From assembly GCA_050951005.1 (NCBI GenBank), contig JBMNIP010000004.1:186001-250000 (forward strand): a DNA stretch of 64,000 nucleotides. Reading direction: 5' to 3'. Each line of letters starts with the position of its first letter. The stretch's first letter is position 1. This DNA comes from UMGS1519 sp050951005 (GTDB lineage Bacteria > Actinomycetota > Coriobacteriia > Coriobacteriales > Eggerthellaceae). The position numbers were made by a program, and so were the translations under genes. Below the pieces are notes generated by a model, which searched no databases, was not told the DNA's origin, and saw only the letters and a program-made list of their open reading frames with translations. Below are positions 8,194 through 16,245 of the stretch, in pieces.

Positions 8194-8841
8194 TCAGCCT
8201 CCCGGATGGACAGATCCGTGTGCCGCCCTCACGGCAGCGCGGATCTTGAAGGGATCCTTGCGCCGGTCGGTTTCTATTCCGCTGCTGATATCGATACCGA
8301 ATGGATGAACGGCATCGATGGCGGCAGGGATGTTCTCGGGAGTCAGCCCGCCGGCAAGCAGGAAGGGCCGTCGGTATGCCTGTTCGAATCGGCGCGCAAG
8401 CGTCCAATCGAACCGCTTGCCGGTACCGGCCCCATTGTCGAGCAGCAGCATGTCGGCGCTGCTCGTGGCGGCTCTGGCCAGGTCGTCTTCATCGCCGATG
8501 GTGATAGCCTGCCAGATTCGGAGGGTGCTCTGGCGTCGCAAGTCGGCAATATACCCTGCATCCTCGTGTCCGTGCAGCTGGATTGCGGCTGCACCGATGC
8601 GCTCGGCAATCCGGGCGGCTTGCGCTACGGGCTCGTCGACAAAGACGGCAACAGCGGGGATATCCGGGTCGAGCTCTCGGATAAGCGCCGCTGCCTGAGC
8701 GGGTGCCAGGCTCCGGTGCGATCGGGGGTAATCCACGATGAATCCGCAGTAGTCGGGGCGGGCATCGTTGACTGCCGCGATGTCCTCCGGCGTCATCATG
8801 CCGCAGCATTTGATGCGCGTGATGCCGTCTCTGCTTCTCAT
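8194..8841 (-). CDS. trpF: Phosphoribosylanthranilate isomerase
   Basis: A 215-residue TIM-barrel enzyme catalysing the Amadori rearrangement of N-(5'-phosphoribosyl)anthranilate to CdRP. Signature blocks: the N-terminal IKCCGMMTPED (general base Cys region, usually KICG), the DYCGFIVDYPRSHR segment, QLHGHED, the catalytic-acid Asp in LLLDNGAGTGKRFDW, and the phosphate site LAGGLTPENI...GIDISSGIE. Its ATG overlaps the trpC stop by 4 nt (ATGA), so the two are probably coupled. Length is usual for a monofunctional TrpF. Confidence 0.93.
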   Translation of the reverse strand: MRSRDGITRIKCCGMMTPEDIAAVNDARPDYCGFIVDYPRSHRSLAPAQAAALIRELDPDIPAVAVFVDEPVAQAARIAERIGAAAIQLHGHEDAGYIADLRRQSTLRIWQAITIGDEDDLARAATSSADMLLLDNGAGTGKRFDWTLARRFEQAYRRPFLLAGGLTPENIPAAIDAVHPFGIDISSGIETDRRKDPFKIRAAVRAAHGSVHPGG

Positions 8842-9710
8842 CGTGCTCCCGCCTTTCTCATCTGGGCAAGCGTCGCTTCCCTATTCTCCGAGCGCATGAG
8901 CATCTCCCCAACCAGTACCGCATCGGCACCGATCTCCGCTATCGTTTCGACGTCTGCTATAGAAGATATTCCCGATTCCGCCACATAGAGACAGGTGTCA
9001 GGGATGCAGTCGCGCAGGCGCCTTGCGTTCTCGAAGTCGACGGTGAAGTCGTGCAGGTTGCGGTTGTTGACGCCGATGACGGTTGCACCGGCATCAACGG
9101 CGCTGCTGATTTCCTTAGCCGTGTGGGCTTCCACCAACGCGGACAGTCCCAAATCGGCTGCGATTGCCAGGAAATGCTCGATCGATGCGGTGTCGAGCAG
9201 GGCGGCGATCAGCAGCACGGCGTCGGCCCCCATGAGCTTCGCCTGGTAAATCTGGTATTCGCCAAGTGTCAGCCCGTAGTCGCCGTAACCATCGCCTACG
9301 GTGAAATCCTTGCGGATCATCGGGGTTCCCACCTGTTGGCGGATGTCCATGAAAATGGCATCCGACCCCATGAACCATTGCGGCTCGGTGAGACATGAGA
9401 TGCAGTCGGCGCCTGCCCGCTCGTAGGAACGTGCAATGTCCAGGTAGGGGAATCCCGCATCGATAACCCCCTTCGAGGGCGAGGCTTTCTTCACCTCGCA
9501 GATGAAGGACAGGCCGGGCCGCCGCAGTGCGTCTTCGAAGCAACGGGGCGGGCGCGGGGCGGGGGAGAACCCCTGTTCTGCAAGATAGCCCCGCCCGGAT
9601 TCGGGATTGCTGCACAGCTCCTTCAGATATTCCAGCGGATGCACGCTCAGTTGACGTGCGATGCGCTCGGCATTTGCCGCCTCGATGGTTTTCAGGATAT
9701 CCGGCGCCAT
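8838..9710 (-). CDS. trpC: Indole-3-glycerol phosphate synthase
   Basis: A 290-residue TIM-barrel enzyme that closes CdRP to indole-3-glycerol phosphate with loss of CO2. Conserved motifs include FICEVKKASPSKG (substrate lysine), SCLTEPQWFMGS, PMIRKDFTV (catalytic Lys), ALVEAHTAKE, VIGVNNRNLHDF and VAESGISS near the C-terminus. The ATG at 9710 begins 2 nt past the trpD stop; the frame extends further upstream but only inside trpD. It is about 30 residues longer than many TrpC proteins because of extra N-terminal and loop residues. Overlaps trpF by 4 nt. Confidence 0.94.
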   Translation of the reverse strand: MAPDILKTIEAANAERIARQLSVHPLEYLKELCSNPESGRGYLAEQGFSPAPRPPRCFEDALRRPGLSFICEVKKASPSKGVIDAGFPYLDIARSYERAGADCISCLTEPQWFMGSDAIFMDIRQQVGTPMIRKDFTVGDGYGDYGLTLGEYQIYQAKLMGADAVLLIAALLDTASIEHFLAIAADLGLSALVEAHTAKEISSAVDAGATVIGVNNRNLHDFTVDFENARRLRDCIPDTCLYVAESGISSIADVETIAEIGADAVLVGEMLMRSENREATLAQMRKAGAR

Positions 9711-9712
9711 GC

Positions 9713-10735
9713 TTACTCCTGGTTGCTGACGGCGATATAAGCTTGCAGGGTCTCGAGCGCCTTTCCCGTATCCACCAGTTCCGTGGCCCGCTCGACTCCT
9801 TCGGCAAGCGAGTCGGCCTTTCCGCCGATATACAGTCCCGCTCCGGCATTCATCAGCACGGTATCCCGCTTGCAATCGATGCAAGCTCCCGAGAGGATAT
9901 CGCGGGTGATCTGCGCGTTCTGCTGGGGGGTTCCGCCACGAAGGTCGTCGCGGGTGCATCGGGAAAAACCGAACTGCTCGGGCGTGACCTTATAGCTGCG
10001 ATACCATCCGTCGCGCAGCTCGCAGACATCGGTGACGCAGGCGCTGGAGAGTTCATCGAGTACCGCTTCACCGAAAACCACCATGCCGTCTTCGACGCCG
10101 AGCCTGGCCAGTACCTGCGCCAGGGGTTCTACGAGCGCTCCGTCGTAGACACCGAGGATGAATTTGTTCGGGCTGGCAGGATTCGTCAGCGGTCCCAGGA
10201 TGTTGAATACCGTGCGGATGCCGAGCTCCTTGCGGATGGGTCCGACGTATTTCATCGCCGTGTGGTATTTCTGCGCGAAGAAGAACGCCATGCCAACTTC
10301 ATCGAGCAGCTGTTTTACCTTCTCAGGGCTCTGATTGATGTTCGCTCCGAGCGCTTCCTGGCAGTCCGCGGTTCCTGAAAGGCTCGAGGCGGCGCGGTTC
10401 CCGTGCTTGGCGACCTTCACGCCGCCGGAAGCGATGATGAATGCGGCGGTTGTGGAGATGTTGAAGCTGCCCGCCTTGTCGCCGCCGGTTCCGACGATTT
10501 CCAGCAAGTCGCCATCGTAGTCGACTTTCGTCGCCTTGGCGCGCATGGAGTCGGCGCATCCAGCGATTTCGTCGATGGTCTCCGCCTTCGTGCTCTTAGT
10601 GGAGAGTGCGGCGAGGAAGGCGGCCGTTTGGATTTCAGAGGTCTTTCCCGTCATGATCTCATCTATGACGGCATAGGCTTCATCATAGGTCAGGTCCTGC
10701 TTGTCAACGAGTTTGAAGATTGCTTCGCGAATCAT
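9713..10735 (-). CDS. trpD: Anthranilate phosphoribosyltransferase
   Basis: A 340-residue enzyme transferring phosphoribose from PRPP to anthranilate. The PRPP-binding GTGGDKAGSFNISTTAA segment, KHGNRAASS loop (anthranilate/PRPP contacts), and GPLTNPASPNKFILGVYDG are all present and intact. The small N-terminal helical domain (about residues 1-65) precedes the alpha/beta domain as expected. The AAAGGAG ribosome site lies 6 nt before the ATG. It is 37 nt downstream of trpG and 2 nt upstream of trpC. It is a separate protein here, not fused to TrpG as in enterobacteria. Confidence 0.95.
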   Translation of the reverse strand: MIREAIFKLVDKQDLTYDEAYAVIDEIMTGKTSEIQTAAFLAALSTKSTKAETIDEIAGCADSMRAKATKVDYDGDLLEIVGTGGDKAGSFNISTTAAFIIASGGVKVAKHGNRAASSLSGTADCQEALGANINQSPEKVKQLLDEVGMAFFFAQKYHTAMKYVGPIRKELGIRTVFNILGPLTNPASPNKFILGVYDGALVEPLAQVLARLGVEDGMVVFGEAVLDELSSACVTDVCELRDGWYRSYKVTPEQFGFSRCTRDDLRGGTPQQNAQITRDILSGACIDCKRDTVLMNAGAGLYIGGKADSLAEGVERATELVDTGKALETLQAYIAVSNQE

Positions 10736-10772
10736 GTTTGCTCCTTTGCTGTATCGGTTGGGATGGATGGGT

Positions 10773-11369
10773 TCAGTAATCTATTGCGATGCGGGTCATC
10801 TGCGTGTAATCGAGGAAATTCTTCAAGATGGCGCTGCCTTGCGGGGTAAGGATCGATTCGGGGTGGAACTGGACGCCGAACAGCGGTTTCTGCAGATGCT
10901 GTACCGCCATCACCTCTCCGTCGTCTTCCGAGCGCGCCACAACCTGGAAATCGTCGGGAAGCGTTTCAGCATCTACGGACAGGGAGTGGTAGCGTCCGAC
11001 GGGAATGGAGTCCGGCATATTTCTGAAAAGCGGGCATGCCCGTTCGATGGAGATATCCGATTGCTTGCCGTGCATCAGGCGCTTTGCGTGGACGATCCTC
11101 GCTCCAGCCGCTTCACAGATTGCCTGATGCCCGAGGCAGACACCCAGCGTGGGAACGTTGCCGGTACTATTCGCGAGTTCCTCGCAGATTCCAGCATCCC
11201 TTGGGCGCCCCGGTCCGGGGGAGAGGATGATGGCTTCGGGATGCTTGGCCATCACCTCGGCGGCGGAACAGGCGTCGTTGCGCAGGACCAGCAGGTGCGG
11301 GTACAGTGCGCCGATCATCTGGTACAGGTTGTAGGAGAAGCTGTCGTAGTTGTCGATGAGAATGATCAT
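10773..11369 (-). CDS. trpG: Anthranilate synthase glutamine amidotransferase component
   Basis: A 198-residue class I glutamine amidotransferase that supplies ammonia to TrpE. The start MIILIDNYDSFSYNLYQ is characteristic; Cys78 in GVCLGHQ is the nucleophile, and FHPES near residue 174 supplies the His/Glu of the triad. I place the start at 11369 because its ATG overlaps the trpE stop (ATGA, 4 nt); the longer in-frame extension lies inside trpE. PabA-type dual use for folate synthesis cannot be excluded, since trpG and pabA products are alike. Confidence 0.94.
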   Translation of the reverse strand: MIILIDNYDSFSYNLYQMIGALYPHLLVLRNDACSAAEVMAKHPEAIILSPGPGRPRDAGICEELANSTGNVPTLGVCLGHQAICEAAGARIVHAKRLMHGKQSDISIERACPLFRNMPDSIPVGRYHSLSVDAETLPDDFQVVARSEDDGEVMAVQHLQKPLFGVQFHPESILTPQGSAILKNFLDYTQMTRIAIDY

Positions 11370-12844
11370 AGGGCAGGGTCCTCCTGGGCGATCTCGAGGG
11401 CGGATACCATCGCCTTCGCTTTGTTGATGGTCTCGTGGAATTCGGTTTCGGGGACGGAATCGGCTACGATTCCGGCTCCGCTGCGGACGTAGACCTTGCC
11501 GTTCTTCGCGAACGCCAGGCGGATGGCGATGCACGTGTCCATGTTCCCGGTGAACGAAAGATAGCCGATGGCCCCGCCGTAGATGCCGCGTTTGTCGTTT
11601 TCCATTTCGTTGATGATCTGGGCAGCGCGCAGTTTCGGTGCGCCGGAAAGCGTGCCGGCCGGCAGCACGGCATCGATAGCATCGAGCGCATCGCGGTCGG
11701 GGCGAAGCGTGCCGGATACCTGAGAGCCGATATGCATCACATGGCTGAACTTCAGCACTTCGTGAAAACGGTCGACGGTTACCGTGCCGAACTCGCACAC
11801 CTTCCCGACGTCGTTGCGGCCCAAGTCGACAAGCATGTTGTGCTCCGCAAGCTCCTTCTCGTCTTTGAGAAGGTCCGCTTCGAGCTCATCGTCTTCGGCC
11901 GCGGTCTTGCCGCGTGGCCGCGTTCCCGCCAGGGGGAAGGAGTACAGTTTGCCGTTTTCCAGTTTCGCCAAGGTTTCGGGGGAGGCACCAGTCAGCTCGA
12001 TGTCGTTCGAGGTGAAGTAGAACAGGTACGGCGATGGATTGATGGTGCGCAGCACCCGGTAGGCGTTCAGCAAGCTGCCCTCATAGGGCGCCTCCAAACG
12101 GTTGGAAAGGACCACCTGGAAAATATCCCCTTCGCGGATGTGCTCCTTTGCACGCTTGACGAGGGAGCAGAACTCCTGTTCCTCGAAAAGGGGTGTTGCC
12201 GGGCCGGTCATGTGTCCGGCGGGGGGCATCTGAGGCGTTCCCTCGGAAATCAGCTTCCCCATTTCTGCAAGCACCGTCTTCGCCTCCTGGTATCGTGCAT
12301 CCAGGTCATCGGTGCGAATATTGGTGATGAGCACGATCTTCTGGCGCAGGTTGTCGAAGGCGATCACCTTGTCGAACAGCATCAAGTCGACATCATTGAA
12401 GTGCTCGACGTCGGCAGCGTCCAAGGTAAGCGTGGGTTCGGAATATTTCAGATAGTCGTAGCTGAAATATCCGACCAAGCCGCCGGTGAAGGAGGGCATG
12501 CATGAGAGCTGCGGACTCCTGTTTTCAGCGAGTGTGCGCTTGATGGCTGGTCGCGGATCGGCATGCTCGGTTGTTTCGGTAACGCCGTCTCTGGTGATGC
12601 GCAGCGTGCCATCGAGGCAGGTGAGCTCCATCGTCGGGTCGTACCCTAGGAAGGAATAGCGGCCCCAACGCGTGGAGTCCTCTACTGATTCCAACAGGTA
12701 CACGTGGTCGGAAACGCCCTTTAGGATCTCGAGCACGCGGATCGGGGTGGTCTGATCGCTGAACAGCTCGGTAGCCACCGGGATGATGCCGAAGTTGCCC
12801 GTTGAGGCAATCTGCTTGGCTTCCTCTAAGCTCGGATACAACAT
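11366..12844 (-). CDS. trpE: Anthranilate synthase component I
   Basis: A 492-residue chorismate-utilising enzyme that forms anthranilate with TrpG. The N-terminal LLESVEDSTRWGRYSFLG carries the LLES-type feedback site that binds tryptophan, so the enzyme is probably inhibited by the end product. The C-terminal catalytic domain shows FQVVLSNRLE, NPSPYLFYF, SPETLAKLENG, RPRGKT, HNMLVDLGRNDVGKV, MHIGSQVSG, PAGTLSGAPK and the RSGAGIVADSVPE end block, all typical of TrpE. First gene of the operon, with expression set by the T-box leader just upstream. Confidence 0.95.
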   Translation of the reverse strand: MLYPSLEEAKQIASTGNFGIIPVATELFSDQTTPIRVLEILKGVSDHVYLLESVEDSTRWGRYSFLGYDPTMELTCLDGTLRITRDGVTETTEHADPRPAIKRTLAENRSPQLSCMPSFTGGLVGYFSYDYLKYSEPTLTLDAADVEHFNDVDLMLFDKVIAFDNLRQKIVLITNIRTDDLDARYQEAKTVLAEMGKLISEGTPQMPPAGHMTGPATPLFEEQEFCSLVKRAKEHIREGDIFQVVLSNRLEAPYEGSLLNAYRVLRTINPSPYLFYFTSNDIELTGASPETLAKLENGKLYSFPLAGTRPRGKTAAEDDELEADLLKDEKELAEHNMLVDLGRNDVGKVCEFGTVTVDRFHEVLKFSHVMHIGSQVSGTLRPDRDALDAIDAVLPAGTLSGAPKLRAAQIINEMENDKRGIYGGAIGYLSFTGNMDTCIAIRLAFAKNGKVYVRSGAGIVADSVPETEFHETINKAKAMVSALEIAQEDPAL

Positions 12845-12911
12845 TAAGCCTCCCTTCGAATAGTTCGAATCGGAACCTCCGATTCGCTTACCTTCCCAAG
12901 GGAGGGAATAG

Positions 12912-12945
12912 AAAACCCGCCCTTGACGTATCGGTCAAGGACGGG
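12912..12945 (-). terminator. T-box intrinsic terminator
   Basis: On the minus strand the arms CCCGTCCTTGAC and GTCAAGGGCGGG pair over 12 positions with one mismatch and are followed by TTTTCT. The T-box sequence lies 9 nt upstream of the 5' arm, the normal arrangement for mutually exclusive antiterminator and terminator folding. Confidence 0.9.
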
Positions 12946-13184
12946 CTGAATGCTCGCGGTGCCACCTTGATTCGAAATGGAAGGCTGACCTTTCCACTTC
13001 GCGCTTAGCGAGGTACCAACATACCTCCGGCGGATAACGGTTGCCTGCCGTCGCGGGATACTCGGCATAGTGCCTTTCATCGCGCCCTCGGTGGTCCATT
13101 GTGGCGAACTGGGAACTGCGAGGCTTGCACCGACCCTCGCTCGCTGGAAGTCCATAAACGCTTTTACTTCCACCTCAACGGTTT
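12912..13184 (-). promoter_or_regulatory. T-box riboswitch controlling the trp operon (tRNA-Trp)
   Basis: The minus-strand leader carries the T-box consensus AAGGTGGCACCGCG (complement of 12955-12968), which pairs with the tRNA 3' end, followed by an intrinsic terminator. Upstream, the AGTA bulge motif (GAAGTAAAAGCG) marks Stem I, and the segment CACAATGGACCA (TGG, complement of 13096-13098) is the best specifier, reading UGG for tryptophan. Uncharged tRNA-Trp should stabilise the antiterminator and turn trpE-A on; charged tRNA leads to termination. The 5' limit is set from the predicted promoter and is approximate. Confidence 0.92.
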
Positions 13185-13190
13185 AATCGC

Positions 13191-13218
13191 ATTGTAAATG
13201 CAAAAATGTTCCTGTCAA
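13191..13218 (-). promoter_or_regulatory. Promoter of the trp operon
   Basis: Minus-strand TTGACA (complement of 13213-13218), a 16-nt spacer, and TACAAT (complement of 13191-13196). Both hexamers are near consensus for a housekeeping sigma factor, and transcription would start just before Stem I of the T-box. Confidence 0.82.
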
Positions 13219-13246
13219 GCGAAAATCCACAAAAGGGAGAAAGGAC

Positions 13247-13675
13247 CTAGGCTTTCGGATCCTGGTTCTCGATCAGCTTCACTGCTTCGCCCAAATGAGA
13301 CTCTATGCAGGTCAAACCGTCTTGCGTATTGATCTCACCTGCTACGGAATCATCGACCGTGGCGTTTGTGAAGATGATGTTCTGGTCGCCATCGGTGCGA
13401 TATACCAGCCAGCAATGGGCATCGCCGCCGTAGGTCTGGGCAGCTTTCCGGATCTTCTCCGCAAGCTCCTTCGATTCGAAGCGGAATGAGATGGCCGGAA
13501 GTCCCAGTGCGGCTTGGATGGCCTGTCGCTGGTCGAGCGTGCCGACGATCGTTCCCGCGAAGATACGGGCCAGGGTCAAGGGCTCGATACCTGTATTCTC
13601 GGACAGGTCGGAAAAGCTCATGCGGTGCTGGCCCAAGGTGGTGCGCAGCCATTCTGGGGTTTTCAAGATAGTCAT
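13247..13675 (-). CDS. Protein with an XRE-like helix-turn-helix N-terminus
   Basis: A 142-residue cytoplasmic protein. Residues about 5-50 (PEWLRTTLGQHRMSFSDLSENT followed by LTLARIFAGTIVGTLDQRQAIQAALG) fit an XRE/Cro-type helix-turn-helix. The remainder (CWLVYRTDGDQNIIFTNATV, then a short acidic tail) is not a domain I recognise. The start at 13675 has a GGA-type ribosome site. A 12-bp perfect palindrome overlaps that site (13684-13695) and might be its own operator. It could be a small regulator or a protein using an HTH-like fold for something else. Confidence 0.6.
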   Translation of the reverse strand: MTILKTPEWLRTTLGQHRMSFSDLSENTGIEPLTLARIFAGTIVGTLDQRQAIQAALGLPAISFRFESKELAEKIRKAAQTYGGDAHCWLVYRTDGDQNIIFTNATVDDSVAGEINTQDGLTCIESHLGEAVKLIENQDPKA

Positions 13676-13683
13676 GACGGTTT

Positions 13684-13695
13684 CCTTTGCAAAGG
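13684..13695. promoter_or_regulatory. Perfect palindrome over the XRE-gene ribosome site
   Basis: CCTTTGCAAAGG is a perfect 12-bp palindrome located 9-20 nt upstream of the XRE-like gene's ATG and overlapping its AAAGGA ribosome site. It could be a DNA operator or could hide the ribosome site in a short RNA hairpin. Seen in sequence; function is inferred. Confidence 0.35.
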
Positions 13696-13905
13696 TGTCC
13701 AATTGCTTGCATCGGCGCGACGCGGGGTAACATGCTGCCACCAGGCGTTGCCTTGCTGTCTCAATTGAACCATATCATCCACGGAGGGGAAAGCATCCGA
13801 ACGGCGCATATTCGCCTTCGTCTGCGCGTCGGTGAGACGTTGCGTACTATCTACCCGGAGCAAACCGCTCCCGATGCGGTGGACGGCATTTGGAATGGCC
13901 GGGGC

Positions 13906-13916
13906 GGGGGGGGGGG
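13906..13916. repeat. G11 homopolymer tract between genes
   Basis: Eleven consecutive G residues lie in the 256-nt gap between the XRE-like gene and the DUF2974 gene, 15 nt beyond the latter's stop. Next to it is a short dyad (gcctcccgtgggagc). The rest of the gap (13696-13905) shows no gene. Long G-tracts are prone to slippage, but this one is not in a coding frame or an evident promoter. Confidence 0.6.
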
Positions 13917-13931
13917 AGCCTCCCGTGGGAG

Positions 13932-15113
13932 CTATTCTCGCATTATCATCTCGCGGAAAGCTTCGGGTAACCGAACCTTTGCGAGAACGGCAAGCGTGTC
14001 GATGTCGAGTCCCTCCTTGGGGTCATAGCCCAAGAGCAGCAGCGTCACGTCGCGCGATGAAACGTTTTTGCCGATGCTCTTGAAGAAGCGGGTAAACAGG
14101 TCCACCGTCGGCTCCAGGTTTTCACTTGAGGCGAGGGATTCGAGTTCGGCGCGCCGCTGTTCGGCATTGAGACTCGAGCGGGTCCGGCTCTCGATGGACT
14201 TTCCAAGAAAATGGCAGAGGGAGGGAAGCTCGCTCGGGCTCATCTGTGTTTGCAGATAGTCGGTGAATGCGACCGAGACCTTGCCCAACTCCCGTTGAGC
14301 GCCAGGCTTGCGCAGCGCCAGGCGGTATGGGTCGGCGGCACGCCGCATCAGCAGCGCAAAGGGGGCGTGGTAGGCAAAGACCGAATCGTATGATTCGCCT
14401 TGGAGATAGATGCGGTTCTCGGGTGGGGCGATGGGGTTCAGCAAGCCGTTCACGATATCGTTGTCGAGGGCATATGCGATGATTTTTCCGGAGTGTTCCG
14501 CAATCTGATCGGCATAGGCGGCCAGAAATTGACGTGAGAACCCCTGCCCGTCGAAGCTGATAGCGCTGTCAATGCTATCTCCTGCTTGGACGGCAAGGTA
14601 CATTGCCTTGTTGCCTCCCTTCGAATGGCCGCTTGCCACGACCCGGTCGTAATGACGGGGGATAACCTCATCGGTGAACCACTTTAAGGTGCGGATCTGC
14701 TGCTCGGTATCGGCAAGATAGCCGCCCAAGCAGTTGTCGTCCCATTCTCCCGGTCCCGTGCCGGCAATGATGACATAGGCCCGGTTCCCGCTGTCGCTGA
14801 AGCACGCGAGCCGCGCTCCGCGCTCGTCTGTTGAATAGGAGTCAAGTGTCAGCTGGCATAGGGCGCGGTCACGGCGAATGGCGTCTATGACGACGAACCA
14901 TTGCGCATACGTCATCTGTTCTGCCATGAGGCTGCCCATCGTCATGTTCGCTTGCTGCATGTTGCGTTTGATGCCCGAATCTATATCGGTGACGATCTGG
15001 GCGAGGGTGCTTCCCTCAGAGATGTCGGCATTGCGCGAGAAGCAATAGGCCAATGCGTCGAGCAGCAGCAGCTGGCTGTCGTCAAGGATATTTCCCGATA
15101 GCTCTTGACTCAT
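13932..15113 (-). CDS. DUF2974-type alpha/beta hydrolase
   Basis: A 393-residue protein whose central part (about residues 95-240) is a lipase-like alpha/beta hydrolase: VIIAGTGPGEWDDNCLGGYL, then SGHSKGGNKAMYLAV with nucleophile Ser164. The GHSKGGN elbow is characteristic of DUF2974 (Mbeg1-like) proteins common in Gram-positive gut bacteria. The C-terminal 130 residues are helical and charged. No signal peptide or membrane anchor is visible, so it is likely cytoplasmic. The substrate is unknown. The gene is monocistronic between divergent and divergently oriented neighbours. Confidence 0.8.
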   Translation of the reverse strand: MSQELSGNILDDSQLLLLDALAYCFSRNADISEGSTLAQIVTDIDSGIKRNMQQANMTMGSLMAEQMTYAQWFVVIDAIRRDRALCQLTLDSYSTDERGARLACFSDSGNRAYVIIAGTGPGEWDDNCLGGYLADTEQQIRTLKWFTDEVIPRHYDRVVASGHSKGGNKAMYLAVQAGDSIDSAISFDGQGFSRQFLAAYADQIAEHSGKIIAYALDNDIVNGLLNPIAPPENRIYLQGESYDSVFAYHAPFALLMRRAADPYRLALRKPGAQRELGKVSVAFTDYLQTQMSPSELPSLCHFLGKSIESRTRSSLNAEQRRAELESLASSENLEPTVDLFTRFFKSIGKNVSSRDVTLLLLGYDPKEGLDIDTLAVLAKVRLPEAFREMIMRE

Positions 15114-15264
15114 GGCGGCTCCCTTGGAATCGGTACCTCTTCCACAGATTGTACCGCTCCGCTTTCCCCTTCGATTAACATTTGCCTTATCGTTCGCGTC
15201 AATGCCGGCATCATGCGGGTAACATAGCCTTGACCTGCAGAATTGGAGATGCCAAAGGGTTGTT

Positions 15265-15273
15265 TGGTATAAT
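15265..15273 (+). promoter_or_regulatory. Extended -10 element for the muramidase-like gene
   Basis: TGGTATAAT (15265-15273) is a perfect extended -10 motif 30 nt upstream of the ATG at 15303. No good -35 is visible at 17 nt, as is usual for extended -10 promoters. Confidence 0.6.
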
Positions 15274-15302
15274 AACCATCCTTATGCAATCGGAACGAGA
15301 GG

Positions 15303-16187
15303 ATGAAATCCTTGCAAAGCCATCCTGTTCTCTCCGGCGCTGTCCGTCCGCTCTCCATCCGCTTAGCGGCATCGGTTCTCTTTCTAGCCGCATGCCTGCT
15401 CGCCTTGCTGGTATCTGCTCCTATGGAGGCACAGGCGAAATCGGTGAACCCGTACGGTCTGATCAGCGCCCAGTATGAATCGGGCTCGGACCCCGCGTGC
15501 ATCGTGTCGGGGATCGCCTATGGTGCTTATCAGATGACGCCGAAAAACACCTATGCCTTCTGCCGATGGATGGGCAAACGCGACAAGAACGCAAAGGCCT
15601 ACAGCAAAAAGCTGTTAGCGGCGTATAAGAAAGATAAGAAGAAGTGCGGAACGCATTTCGATAAAGCCTGGAAATCGATTGCCAAAGCGCATCCGAAGGC
15701 GTTCCATCGGTACCAGTACCTTTATGTGAAGTCCATCTCCTATACACCGACCGTGAGATATCTGCAAGCGAATGTGAAGGGTTTCAAGGTGTCCCGTTAT
15801 ACCAATGCCCTGCGAAATGTCATCTTCTCCACGGCGGTGCAGCATGGTTCGTGGGGTGCTTACAAGATCATCGCGAAAGCGTATCGATCGGGCAAGGGCG
15901 AGAAGAAGCTCGTCTCCAAGATCTATGGCATCCGCGCCGGGTACAGCAAGGCGAAATCCATCAAGAAGTCCGTGGGCAAGGGCGTAACGGTCAATGCCAT
16001 AAAATCGGCCGATTGCCGCTGGTATGTTGCCAATGGCTTGCTGAGCAAGAAGGAGGCATCCAAGCTCAAGGGCAAGGCGTTGCTGAATTTTTATAGCTGC
16101 AGCAGTGCCGAGCAGGTCGGCGTCTACTATCGCTTGCAGAAATGCGAGAAGGTTACCGCTCTGAACCTCTATCGCCAGTACGCCTAG
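15303..16187 (+). CDS. Secreted muramidase-like protein (VgrG3-like C-terminal domain fold)
   Basis: A 294-residue exported protein: hydrophobic signal segment at about residues 18-41 ending in an APMEAQA-type cleavage site, then a mature basic domain. NPYGLISAQYESGSDPACIVSGIAYGAYQM resembles the start of the muramidase-like domain known from the C-terminus of VgrG3 and many Firmicutes/Actinobacteria extracellular proteins; the Glu in YES is the likely catalytic acid. The mature protein is very Lys/Tyr-rich and has several cysteines (for example CRW, CGTHF, DCRWY, YSCSS) that could form disulfides. Probably cleaves peptidoglycan outside the cell, for remodelling or competition. Assignment is by motif memory only. 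Confidence 0.6.
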   Translation: MKSLQSHPVLSGAVRPLSIRLAASVLFLAACLLALLVSAPMEAQAKSVNPYGLISAQYESGSDPACIVSGIAYGAYQMTPKNTYAFCRWMGKRDKNAKAYSKKLLAAYKKDKKKCGTHFDKAWKSIAKAHPKAFHRYQYLYVKSISYTPTVRYLQANVKGFKVSRYTNALRNVIFSTAVQHGSWGAYKIIAKAYRSGKGEKKLVSKIYGIRAGYSKAKSIKKSVGKGVTVNAIKSADCRWYVANGLLSKKEASKLKGKALLNFYSCSSAEQVGVYYRLQKCEKVTALNLYRQYA

Positions 16188-16245
16188 CGCGACAGCCCGG
16201 CGTTTTCGAGATCGGTATCACCGCCGCGGACCTTGCGTCCTTCGG

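Noticed and set aside
13906..13916. Phase-variable switch at the G11 tract
   Set aside because: The tract is not in a coding frame and no promoter spacing depends on it; kept only as a repeat observation.
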